From contig JAHYIY010000008.1 in the NCBI GenBank assembly GCA_019429255.1, positions 52,669 to 116,668 of the forward strand: a stretch of 64,000 nucleotides of DNA, written 5' to 3'. The notes under the pieces are model-generated. The model was not told the origin of the DNA. It ran no database searches and saw only the letters and a list, made by a program, of their open reading frames with translations. The DNA is from Desulfuromonadales bacterium (GTDB lineage Bacteria; Desulfobacterota; Desulfuromonadia; Desulfuromonadales; Geopsychrobacteraceae). A program made the translations under genes and the position numbers. Below are positions 18,054-25,559 of the stretch, piece by piece (position 1 is the first letter of the stretch; every line of letters begins with the position of its first letter).

Positions 18054-19139
18054 CTATTTTTCTTCGTTGTCTGCCGGGGAGGTGTTTCCCCTGGTACGGA
18101 GCCAACGATTGAAGCGTTCCCGTGGCCCTTGTGAGAGGATACGTTCAAAGGTTTTGCGGTCGTGCAGGTAGAGGCAGTGGCGAACAATGGTATAGGGGCT
18201 GAAGGTATTGTCCGGATTGGCCGCCATGAAGAGATTGCGATAGTCCTTGACGATTTTAAGGTTATTGACCAGCGACTGATGCAAATCGGAGCGTTTGAAG
18301 TGGTGATCCAGGGAGAGAATATCCTGAACAAAGTTATCGACCTTATAGTCCTGAAATTCAAAATCCCGGAAAAAGTGTCCGGCGACCCGCAAGAAGTTAA
18401 AAGCGTTAATGACTCTGCTGTTAATGGACTGGGCGTCTTCCATCTCCTCATCGCTGGTCGGGCTGTCGCTTAAGGGGGCCGCTGTGGCCGCCTCCATCAG
18501 TTCGCTGGTGGCATTGCGGATTTCCTTGAACTCGCGGTCGGCCAGTTCAAACAGGGCCGAGAGGACATTGATGCGGCGTTTGAGATTATTGGGAATGGAC
18601 TTTTTATATTTGATTTTGTGGTCAAGGACGCTCCAGGTGTCCTGAATCAGCGAGCGGATCTGAACCTCAAAGGGAAAGTTGGCAATATCATCGACATTAG
18701 GACTGGGTGTAGCGGGAGCGAGGTCCATGTGGAGGCCTTTGTAGCCGAAAAGATCTTCTGTTCCTTCCATGGCCGCAATCTTGTCAGTGACGTCGATGAT
18801 GTTGAAATGTTCCTTGAGGGTTTCAGATACCAGGGCGACCTGATCCTCGTAGAGACAGACAATGCGAATGCCGATCAGGTCACTAAGGTAGTCTTTAATG
18901 GCATAGGGACGACCTTCGGTTTCCAGGCCACCCTGGTACTTGCGCTGAAACTTTTTGATGCATTCGTCCTGGTCTTTGATGCGCCCTTCAATTTTGGTCA
19001 CCTCGCCCAGATCTGACTGTCTTATCAGTGTTTCAATGGTGCTGATGTAGCGATTTTTGGTGGTTTCGAGGTCGCGCTGGTGGCGTGCGTAGAAATCTCG
19101 AAAAAGCTTCTTTTCCAGTTCGAAATCCAGAGAGGCCAA
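18054..19139 (-). CDS. RelA/SpoT-domain protein, putative (p)ppGpp synthetase
   Basis: The 361-residue protein carries a RelA/SpoT nucleotidyltransferase domain in its first 200 residues. Signatures are IKDYLSDLIGIRIVCLYED (catalytic aspartate region), DLFGYKGLHMDL and FPFEVQIRSLIQDTWSVLDH with IKYKKSIP. These correspond to the conserved synthetase core that transfers pyrophosphate from ATP to GDP/GTP. There is no HD hydrolase, TGS or ACT domain. It is therefore a small alarmone synthetase-like or GTP-pyrophosphokinase YjbM/YwaC-like protein with a helical C-terminal extension of about 150 residues (DAQSINSRVINAFNFLRVAG, DLHQSLVNNLKIVKDYRNLF). The extension could be a regulatory module. Cytoplasmic and apparently monocistronic; its stop lies 27 bases beyond the tRNA-fMet terminator. 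The 230 bases upstream hold no gene. Confidence 0.85.
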   Translation of the reverse strand: MASLDFELEKKLFRDFYARHQRDLETTKNRYISTIETLIRQSDLGEVTKIEGRIKDQDECIKKFQRKYQGGLETEGRPYAIKDYLSDLIGIRIVCLYEDQVALVSETLKEHFNIIDVTDKIAAMEGTEDLFGYKGLHMDLAPATPSPNVDDIANFPFEVQIRSLIQDTWSVLDHKIKYKKSIPNNLKRRINVLSALFELADREFKEIRNATSELMEAATAAPLSDSPTSDEEMEDAQSINSRVINAFNFLRVAGHFFRDFEFQDYKVDNFVQDILSLDHHFKRSDLHQSLVNNLKIVKDYRNLFMAANPDNTFSPYTIVRHCLYLHDRKTFERILSQGPRERFNRWLRTRGNTSPADNEEK

Positions 19140-19370
19140 TGGTTTTATCCTGTTGTTGTAATTTTAAAAATTTGAGGTTGTGGCTTCTGTGAAAGCTGTT
19201 ACGTTTGTATTGAAAAAGATTTTTCACTGTGTTTGATAAATATACCAGCTTTTCTGTTCTGTGGGGAGGGTGCTTATAGATTTTTCGATAGTGACTTTGC
19301 TGGTTGAAGGGAATGTGCCGGCGTCGGATCAGGGGCCGGCACAAAAAAATAGGCGCAAAGCGGGCAAAAA

Positions 19371-19394
19371 AAAGGCCCCGAAAACGGGGCCTTT
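19371..19394 (-). terminator. Terminator of the cold-shock gene
   Basis: A perfect 10-bp stem AAAGGCCCCG/CGGGGCCTTT with a four-base AAAA/TTTT loop is followed by TTTTT on the minus strand, 20 bases after the csp stop. Confidence 0.9.
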
Positions 19395-19413
19395 TGGCGT
19401 ATGCAAATATGAA

Positions 19414-19614
19414 TCAGATTCTTTGCACGTTGGCCGATTGAGGGCCCTTCTGGCCTTGGGTCACGTCAAAACGAACGCGATCACCTTCGGCAAGAGATTT
19501 GAAACCGTCGCCCTGGATCTGTGAGAAGTGAACGAACACGTCCGGTCCGTTATCCTGCTCGATGAAGCCAAAACCCTTAGAATCGTTGAACCACTTTACT
19601 GTACCTTCTGCCAT
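19414..19614 (-). CDS. Cold-shock domain protein (CspA family)
   Basis: The start at [20 protein letters not shown] gives the normal 66-residue single cold-shock domain. The two RNA-binding motifs are KGFGFI and DVFVHFSQI. Such proteins bind single-stranded RNA and DNA and melt secondary structure. A GGAGAG lies 7 bases before the ATG. The leader is long and contains a terminator-like hairpin (19680-19709), so expression may depend on leader structure. The product is probably abundant, given the strong terminator and ribosome-binding site. Confidence 0.95.
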   Translation of the reverse strand: MAEGTVKWFNDSKGFGFIEQDNGPDVFVHFSQIQGDGFKSLAEGDRVRFDVTQGQKGPQSANVQRI

Positions 19615-19679
19615 TTTTTCTCTCCATGTTCCCCGCGGGAACTTTTTAGTGTTTGTGTCCTTATTTTTCGCCAATAAAA

Positions 19680-19709
19680 AACACGCACCCTTATTAAGGT
19701 CTGCGTGTT
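19680..19709 (-). terminator. Terminator-like hairpin upstream of csp
   Basis: On the minus strand AACACGCA pairs with TGCGTGTT and is followed by TTTTATT, about 66 bases before the csp start. It is either the terminator of an unseen upstream transcript or an attenuator in the csp leader. Confidence 0.55.
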
Positions 19710-19825
19710 CTGATCCGTATGACAAATTGTTGTCGGGCGAAAAGAATAATCCACAAACGTGTTAAGTTGTGGGGAACGCTAGCATGGTCGAGCTGGTAGA
19801 TGCAAGTAAAAAAAGAATTTTTTTT

Positions 19826-19963
19826 GTAACTATTCAGCGGTTGTGTTGGTTTTGTTCTCCTGAGCCCCGGCATCGGTTTAACGAGAGGCTGTCAGGTCGG
19901 CACGGCTTTGCTGCCGTTGCTCTGGTTCCCGGCTGTCGTGGCGGGATTGCTGAAGGGTTATTG
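19826..19963. repeat. Possible divergent member of the GTAACTATTC repeat family
   Basis: The segment starts with GTAACTATTCAGC, identical to the terminal repeat of the foldback element, and ends near TGCTGAAGGGTTATTGAC, a weak complement. The interior is unrelated to the well-conserved copies. The remaining gap up to 20272 holds no gene. It contains a weak sigma-70-like pair TTGACA (20038) and TTATTT (20062). Confidence 0.35.
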
Positions 19964-20273
19964 ACCAATCTGTAAAGCCGTTCTACAATACGTCATTGTT
20001 TAAGTCGTAAAAGCCTGAGCAGCGGCTCGCGATTGTCTTGACAGGGGAATGGAAACTGCTGTTATTTCTATGATTATGGGAGCATTTCGGGATTCATCAT
20101 AATTTTGTTCTAATTCCCCTTGAGGTAAATTTTTAAATAGGCTTTTTTTCGCCACTGTAGGCTGCGGACCGCCACTTTTTATCGTGTCTGGAATATGTTG
20201 TTCCCTATGGGTTGTTGCCTTGTTTCCGCCTTCACTGGGGTTGTCAGAACCTTGTTTTGTTTTCTGGTGCTGT

Positions 20274-20289
20274 TGGCATCGGGATTGCT
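20274..20289 (+). promoter_or_regulatory. Sigma-54 promoter of the TAXI-TRAP genes
   Basis: TTGGCATCGGGATTGCT matches the -24/-12 consensus: GG at 20275-20276 and GC at 20287-20288, exactly ten bases apart, with TTGC at -12. Transcription should start near 20300, about 48 bases before the solute-binding protein gene. The activator is not identified. Confidence 0.75.
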
Positions 20290-20347
20290 ACCTTCACGCA
20301 GTGCAAATTAAATTGCGCTCTACAGTAACTTTTCCAAGGAGGAAAAA

Positions 20348-21355
20348 ATGTCGTACATCAAAAAGTTTTTAGCAGGCTTTACAGTAACAATGTTTGTCGT
20401 CACCATGGTTTTAGCGGGTGGTGCATCTGATGCTCTTGCTCAGTCGCGCCTGGCCTTCTCCGGAGGCCCTGACGGTGGCACCTTCCAGTATTTTTCCAAT
20501 GCCATTTCTTCACGTTTGAGCCGTACTCAAGCTGACATGGATGTTTCCAACATGATGTCGGCTGGTTCGGTTGAGAACCTGCGTCGGGTCAACTCTGCCG
20601 ATGCCGATTTTGGCATTGTCTACGCTGGTGATATGTTTCTGGCAAAACAAGGGAAGCTGACCGGTGATGAGCGCCAGTATCACAATGTACATTCAATGGC
20701 TTACCTGTATGGTGCCCCGGCTCACCTGCTTGTGCTGTCTGCAAGTGGTATTACTGATGTCAAGCAACTGGAAGGCAAGCGTGTTGCCGTTGGTCCGGCC
20801 GGCTCCGGCGCTGCGGCCTCCGCACAACGTTACTTCACCGGTATTGGTCTGTGGGATAAGTTCACTCCGGAGTTTATTGGTTATAGCCAGGGAGCTTCGG
20901 CGCTTGGTGACCGTCTGATCGACGCCATGTGGGTGTTCGCCGGCTTCCCCAACTCCTCGGTTATTCAGGCCGCAGCCAGCAATCCAATCCGTATTTTGAG
21001 CCTGGTGGAAGCTGCCAAGGCGCCGGGAGCAACTTTCTTGCAGGATCACCCCTACTATGCGGAAGTGACCATTCCTGCCGGCACCTATCAGGGTGTTGAT
21101 TACGATGTTAAAACCGTCCAGGATTCCGCTATCTGGGCTGTGGGCAAGCACGTTGATGAAGGCCAGGTATATCGTTCCTTGACCGACATCTACTCTGATC
21201 AGGGGCTGGCCTTCATGGTCAGTGTGACCAAAACCGCTCAATCCATGCAGATTAAAGACGGTTTGTTCGGTATCGCCACGCCTGTTCACAAAGGAGCTGC
21301 CAAGTTCTGGACAGAAAAGGGTTTGACCCTTAATGACGCACAAAAAGCTCAGTAA
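20348..21355 (+). CDS. TAXI-family TRAP transporter solute-binding protein
   Basis: The 335-residue protein has a signal peptide (FVVTMVLAGGASDALA) and the TAXI-family fold. SGGPDGGTFQYFSNAISSRL binds the substrate carboxylate region, followed by MMSAGSVENLRRVNSADADFGIVYAGDMF, VAVGPAGSGAAASAQRYF and FAGFPNSSVIQAA. TAXI proteins capture dicarboxylates, glutamate or related organic acids in the periplasm and deliver them to the fused TRAP permease; the exact ligand cannot be read. A perfect AAGGAGG lies 6 bases before the ATG. It precedes the permease by 105 bases, with a hairpin between, and follows a sigma-54 promoter. Confidence 0.93.
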   Translation: MSYIKKFLAGFTVTMFVVTMVLAGGASDALAQSRLAFSGGPDGGTFQYFSNAISSRLSRTQADMDVSNMMSAGSVENLRRVNSADADFGIVYAGDMFLAKQGKLTGDERQYHNVHSMAYLYGAPAHLLVLSASGITDVKQLEGKRVAVGPAGSGAAASAQRYFTGIGLWDKFTPEFIGYSQGASALGDRLIDAMWVFAGFPNSSVIQAAASNPIRILSLVEAAKAPGATFLQDHPYYAEVTIPAGTYQGVDYDVKTVQDSAIWAVGKHVDEGQVYRSLTDIYSDQGLAFMVSVTKTAQSMQIKDGLFGIATPVHKGAAKFWTEKGLTLNDAQKAQ

Positions 21356-21378
21356 TCAGCAATATCTATAGCACACCG

Positions 21379-21403
21379 GAAGCGGGGCCTTTGGCCCCGC
21401 TTC
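21379..21403 (+). terminator. Intercistronic hairpin between TRAP genes
   Basis: The 11-bp stem GAAGCGGGGCC/GGCCCCGCTTC has a TTT loop and is followed by CTTTG. It probably gives partial termination or 3'-end protection, so that the binding protein is made in excess of the permease. Confidence 0.75.
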
Positions 21404-21460
21404 CTTTGTATCATCTCTAAAAAATATCCCTGAATATTGAACCCCGGCACGGAGCGATAG

Positions 21461-23899
21461 ATGTCCGACGATACCGAAAAGACTTTGGATAACCTCGCAG
21501 ACATGGACGCAGAGGATAAGGATAAACTTAAAAAACTGATGGAGAAGGATGCCAAAACTTTCCGCTCACCAACGGGATTCTGGCACTGGGTCGTGGCACT
21601 GCTTGGTGCTGTTCTTGTAGTTTTCTATTTTTATGCGGCCGGTGTTGCGTCGGTTGGAACCCAGTTTCATCTGGGGATTTATGTCTTTATCACCTACGTG
21701 CTGGTGTTTCTGCTTTACCCGGTAGGATCCAACTGGATTCGCGGGGTGATGAATCTGTTTTTGGCATTTTTGTTGACCAGTGTCTTGGCCATTTTATTGA
21801 TCTATAAAGATCATGTCGTCTATTACCGGCATATTATGGGGCTGGCTGATACCTTCAAGGATGTTGGTGTTGGCGCCGGGTTCGCTCAGGCGATGAACCT
21901 GTGGCCGCTGTTTCTGGTCACCATTGTTCTCGCTGTGGTTCTCCATGTCGTCGATGCCTGGTGTGCGAAAAAATGGAAACATCAACCTACCTCTTCAGAT
22001 GTTCTCTTCGCTCTGGCTGCTGCCGGGGTCGTATATTACTGGTTGAGTCAGTTCGAGGCGTTGAACTGGCGGGCGGGTGCGGAGAATGAGCTTGATGCCC
22101 TGATCAGTATCACCGGCATCCTGATTTCCTTTGAGGTTTGTCGCCGAGTGTTGGGGTGGTCGATGACCCTGATCGGTGCCTCAATGATTGCCTTTGCCTA
22201 TTTTGGCCCTTACCTTCCGGGCATTCTGGCTCATCGTGGTTTCAGTTTCGAGCGCATCACTAACGCTCTGTTCCTGACCACCAACGGCGTGTTCGGGGTC
22301 ATGGCCAATGTTCTGGCTACCTACGTCATCCTGTTTATCTTTTTTGGGGCCTTTCTACACAAATCCGGTGCCGGCCGCTTCTTTATTGACCTGCCGCTGG
22401 CATTGGCCGGGCGGAGTACTGGTGGTCCGGCCAAGGTTGCGGTTATGGCATCAGCCCTGTTTGGCTCGGTGTCCGGTAGCGCCATCGCCAATACGGTGTC
22501 GACCGGGGCTTTCACTATTCCGTTGATGAAGCGAGCGGGTTTTCGTCCCCACGTTGCCGGGGCGATTGAACCGGCGGCCTCCATCGGTGGGATGTTTCTG
22601 CCACCGATCATGGGTGCCGGTGGATTTTTGATGGCAGAACTGACCGGGCTTCCTTATTCCTACATCATGATGATTTCTGTTGGTCCGGCCATGCTCTACT
22701 TTTTTTCCGTGTTCTGCATGATTCACTTTGAGGCGAAAAAGCTCGAGATTGTTGGCATCAAGGATGAAGAATTCCCCCATTGGAAGAAGGTACTGAAAGA
22801 AGGTTGGTATTACTCTCTGCCGTTGATGATTATTACCATTCTCATGCTGGTTGGGCGGTCGCCGGGGTTTGCTGCTTTCTGGGCTACTTTTTCCTGTATT
22901 GCGGTGAGCTGGGTTAGTAAGGAAACCCGCATGGGACCCAGGGAGATTTGGGAAGCGATCCAGACCGGTGCCCGTAACACTCTGATCATCGGCGCGACGG
23001 TCGGGGTTATCGGCGTCATTGTCGGCATTATTTCACTGACCGGTATGGGTTTGCGTTTCTCCGACCTGATCATTGCCCTGGCTGGTAACAGCCTGCTCCT
23101 GGCGATTATCCTCATTGCATTAGCTTCTCTGGTGCTGGGGATGGGTGTGCCGGTTACCGCTTCTTATCTGATTGTCGCGGTGCTGGCGGTTCCGGCGCTG
23201 GGTGCGTTCGGTGTCGCTGCAATCGTTGCCCACCAGATCGTTTACTGGCTCAGCCAGGATTCCAATATTACCCCGCCGGTCTGTGTGGCGGCCTATGCGG
23301 GAGCGGCTATTGCCGGATCAGACCCCTGGAAAACCGGCTGGACAGCATTCAAATTCGCCAAAATGCTCTATGTTATGCCGGTGCTTTTTGCCTTCACGCC
23401 TTCGATTCTGTTTCAAGGTAAAGTTATCGATGTCAAAATGCCTGACCTTGATGCCCCTTTTGCGACCGTGATCAGTGTGGCCGTCAGTGAAGATCAGGCA
23501 GTGCTCAAGGACGATGTGCTGGCTCAGGTGATGGCAGGCGGCAACGTGGTAGCGATCAAGGCCAAGAGTGATGCTACCGTTACCCAGGTTTTTTCCCGTC
23601 CGGGAGCGATGGTTGAACCGGGGGACAACCTGGTGCGCACCGAGATTTCACCAACCCCCTATCGTATTTTCTCGTCCTTCTTCTCGGCCTTTCTGGGTAC
23701 CATCGCCTTCTCCAGCCTGATGATGGGGTATTGGATACGCCGAACATCTGTATTGGAATGGGTGCTGCTGGCCGGGGGGACTTTCCTGCTCTATTGGCCG
23801 ACTTTTTTGACCGATGGCGTTGGTTTGGCGATTGTTGCCGCAGTCTGGTTTATGCAAAAATCCAAGAACAAGAGGGAGATGACGCTGGCGGAAGCCTGA
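21461..23899 (+). CDS. TRAP transporter fused permease (4TM-12TM) with lipoyl-like domain
   Basis: The 812-residue protein joins the small (DctQ-like) and large (DctM-like) TRAP membrane subunits, as usual for TAXI systems. After a charged N terminus there are several helices to about residue 200. The DctM core follows, with GAFLHKSGAGRFFIDLPLAL, GGPAKVAVMASALFGSVSGSAIANTVSTGAFTIP, MKRAGFRPHVAGAIEPAASIGG and PPIMGAGGFLMAELTGLPY. The second half has LGMGVPVTASYLIVAVLAVPAL and SQDSNITPPVCVAAYAGAAIAG. Residues about 655-725 form a soluble biotinyl/lipoyl-like hammerhead (VKMPDLDAPFATVISVAV, LKDDVLAQVMAGGNVVAIKA, PGAMVEPGDNLVRTE), followed by two or three more membrane segments. The lysine normally modified in such a fold is not at its usual place (MAGGNV). 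It may correspond to the C-terminal DUF found on some TAXI permeases. Confidence 0.92.
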   Translation: MSDDTEKTLDNLADMDAEDKDKLKKLMEKDAKTFRSPTGFWHWVVALLGAVLVVFYFYAAGVASVGTQFHLGIYVFITYVLVFLLYPVGSNWIRGVMNLFLAFLLTSVLAILLIYKDHVVYYRHIMGLADTFKDVGVGAGFAQAMNLWPLFLVTIVLAVVLHVVDAWCAKKWKHQPTSSDVLFALAAAGVVYYWLSQFEALNWRAGAENELDALISITGILISFEVCRRVLGWSMTLIGASMIAFAYFGPYLPGILAHRGFSFERITNALFLTTNGVFGVMANVLATYVILFIFFGAFLHKSGAGRFFIDLPLALAGRSTGGPAKVAVMASALFGSVSGSAIANTVSTGAFTIPLMKRAGFRPHVAGAIEPAASIGGMFLPPIMGAGGFLMAELTGLPYSYIMMISVGPAMLYFFSVFCMIHFEAKKLEIVGIKDEEFPHWKKVLKEGWYYSLPLMIITILMLVGRSPGFAAFWATFSCIAVSWVSKETRMGPREIWEAIQTGARNTLIIGATVGVIGVIVGIISLTGMGLRFSDLIIALAGNSLLLAIILIALASLVLGMGVPVTASYLIVAVLAVPALGAFGVAAIVAHQIVYWLSQDSNITPPVCVAAYAGAAIAGSDPWKTGWTAFKFAKMLYVMPVLFAFTPSILFQGKVIDVKMPDLDAPFATVISVAVSEDQAVLKDDVLAQVMAGGNVVAIKAKSDATVTQVFSRPGAMVEPGDNLVRTEISPTPYRIFSSFFSAFLGTIAFSSLMMGYWIRRTSVLEWVLLAGGTFLLYWPTFLTDGVGLAIVAAVWFMQKSKNKREMTLAEA

Positions 23900-23926
23900 G
23901 CCCGTTTGATTTATCGGCATAAAAAT

Positions 23927-23968
23927 ACCAAAGGCGGTGAAAGCTGACCGGCTCTCACCGCCTTTGGT
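23927..23968 (+). terminator. Hairpin after the TRAP permease gene
   Basis: The 14-bp perfect stem ACCAAAGGCGGTGA/TCACCGCCTTTGGT has a 14-base loop, 27 bases after the stop. Few T residues follow, so termination strength is uncertain. Confidence 0.7.
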
Positions 23969-24182
23969 GCGTTTGATACCGATAAAGACCTGATACCAAC
24001 CATTCTATTGATTATCTCAATCAGGCAGGGGATCTGGATTTTGGCGCCATAACGATCAGCGCCGACAGTGGCGTATTTTGCCGATATCTGTTCGTTGATC
24101 GGCTCTTTATTTTACCGGTTCAGTCAGTTGCTGTTTTTCGTGTATAGTCTGAATTCTAACGCTGCTTTGGGTAACAAGGTAA

Positions 24183-25331
24183 ATGTCTCTGCACAGCGCA
24201 GATAACTGTTGCAGCTTGTATGCTGAGGGAACTATGACCGGAATGGCACAAACACACTATCGACTGGGGATGAACTACCTGCACGGCAAGGGGGTAGCCA
24301 GGTCCTATGTCGAGGCAATGAAATGGTTTCAGCTGGCTGCTCAGCACCAGTATCCGCGAGCCCTGTTCATGCTTGGTCGCATGTATGATATGGGTCAGGG
24401 CGTAACAGAAAATACACTGGAAGCGGCGCGCCTGTTCCGACAGGCCGCTGAACAGGGCTACGCTCGCGCCCAGAATGCTCTTGGGCAAGCGTACATCAAG
24501 GGGCGTGGCGTGGATCAGGACTATGGGCAGGCGCTGATCTGGTTTTCTAAGGCTGCTGATCAGGGTTTCTCTGATGCCCAGTACAACCTGGGGCTGATGT
24601 ACGCAAAGGGGCACGGGGTGCCCAAGGACTTTCTTGAAGCGCGCCGCTGGTGGGCGCTGGCGGCTGAACAGGGGAATCCAAAAGTTCAGTTTACCCTGGG
24701 GCACATGTATCTGGTTGGCAAAGGAGTTAAAAAGAACTACTCCAAGGCGCGTCAGTGGCTGCGTCAGGCAGCAGAGCAGGGATTGCCGGCAGCACAGTTT
24801 CATCTGGGGATGATGTACGCCAAGGGAACCGGGGTGCTGCAGAGTGACAGCGAAGCACGCAAATGGTTGCAATGCGCGGCAGAACAGAACTATCTCGATG
24901 CTCTCTATCATCTGGGCAAATTGCTCGCTGGTGGCAGCGATGAGGTGCGTGATCCTCTGACCGCCGTGGTTTTGCTCAAACAGGCCGCCACCCGCGGTCA
25001 TCAGCGCGCCCAACTGCTGCTGGGGCAACACCTGGCCAAGGGGATCGGTGTGGCCCCGGATCTTTCCCTGGCTTACCATTGGTGGTGCGAGGCTGCTAAA
25101 GCCGGCAATGCTGATGCGCAATATAACCTCGGGGTCATGTATCTGAACGGCAAAGGGGTAAAAAAGGATCCTCTTGAGGGCAAAAAGTGGTTGATGGAAG
25201 CCGCAGATCAGGGGCATACGCGGGCACAGTATTGTCTCGGGATCATGTACTCGACCGGTACCGGGGTGCCGCAGGATATTGATGAGGCGCTGCGCTGGAA
25301 GGAGGCAGCGGAGTTTTGGGAATCAATTTAG
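24183..25331 (+). CDS. Sel1-like tetratricopeptide repeat protein
   Basis: The 382-residue protein is built almost wholly from Sel1-like repeats of 36 residues, about ten of them. Each has the pattern AQxxLGxMYxxGxGVxxDxxEAxxWxxxAAEQG. Examples are ALFMLGRMYDMGQGVTENTL, AQYNLGLMYAKGHGVPKDFL and AQYNLGVMYLNGKGVKKDPL. Such arrays form superhelical protein-binding scaffolds, and bacterial members act in envelope, signalling or stress contexts. There is no signal peptide, so it is probably cytoplasmic. The start at 24183 has AAGG close upstream, and an internal ATG at 24234 is an alternative. It sits alone between the TRAP genes and a sigma-54 activator gene. Confidence 0.88.
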   Translation: MSLHSADNCCSLYAEGTMTGMAQTHYRLGMNYLHGKGVARSYVEAMKWFQLAAQHQYPRALFMLGRMYDMGQGVTENTLEAARLFRQAAEQGYARAQNALGQAYIKGRGVDQDYGQALIWFSKAADQGFSDAQYNLGLMYAKGHGVPKDFLEARRWWALAAEQGNPKVQFTLGHMYLVGKGVKKNYSKARQWLRQAAEQGLPAAQFHLGMMYAKGTGVLQSDSEARKWLQCAAEQNYLDALYHLGKLLAGGSDEVRDPLTAVVLLKQAATRGHQRAQLLLGQHLAKGIGVAPDLSLAYHWWCEAAKAGNADAQYNLGVMYLNGKGVKKDPLEGKKWLMEAADQGHTRAQYCLGIMYSTGTGVPQDIDEALRWKEAAEFWESI

Positions 25332-25509
25332 TTTCCGCCCGGAAACGCTCCTTTTCCGCAATCTCTGCGTCAATCTTCGGCTTTGTTTGTGCGGCGTAAA
25401 GTACTTCGCCTCCGCACAAATCCTCGATTTCCTTGACCCTGCGAAAAAAATCCGCGTTTTTTGAATCGGAAACATGCCAGTTGGTCTTGGAAATGTCCCA
25501 TTTAGGCAA
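25243..25509 (-). CDS. Hypothetical ORF, possible gene fragment
   Basis: The 88-codon minus-strand frame begins MPKWDISKTNWHVSDSKNAD and continues FFRRVKEIEDLCGGEVLYAA and KPKIDAEIAEKERFRAE. That part looks protein-like and lies outside neighbouring genes (25335-25509). The last 25 residues are antisense to the Sel1-repeat gene and look random. This suggests a truncated gene whose tail runs into unrelated sequence. I do not recognise it. Confidence 0.35.
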   Translation of the reverse strand: MPKWDISKTNWHVSDSKNADFFRRVKEIEDLCGGEVLYAAQTKPKIDAEIAEKERFRAETKLIPKTPLPPSSAAPHQYPAAPRYRSST

Positions 25510-25526
25510 AGGCCGGTATTCCTCTT

Positions 25527-25553
25527 TGCATAATTGATGCTTTTGTGCATAAT
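25527..25553 (+). promoter_or_regulatory. TGCATAAT direct repeats at the activator gene start
   Basis: Two TGCATAAT copies (25527-25534 and 25546-25553), 19 bp apart, flank GATGC and overlap the start region of the sigma-54 activator gene. A related palindrome TATGCA-TTTT-TGCATA follows the gene at 27310. Probably binding sites of the activator itself, the first pair giving autoregulation. Confidence 0.55.
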
Positions 25554-25559
25554 GGTCGC

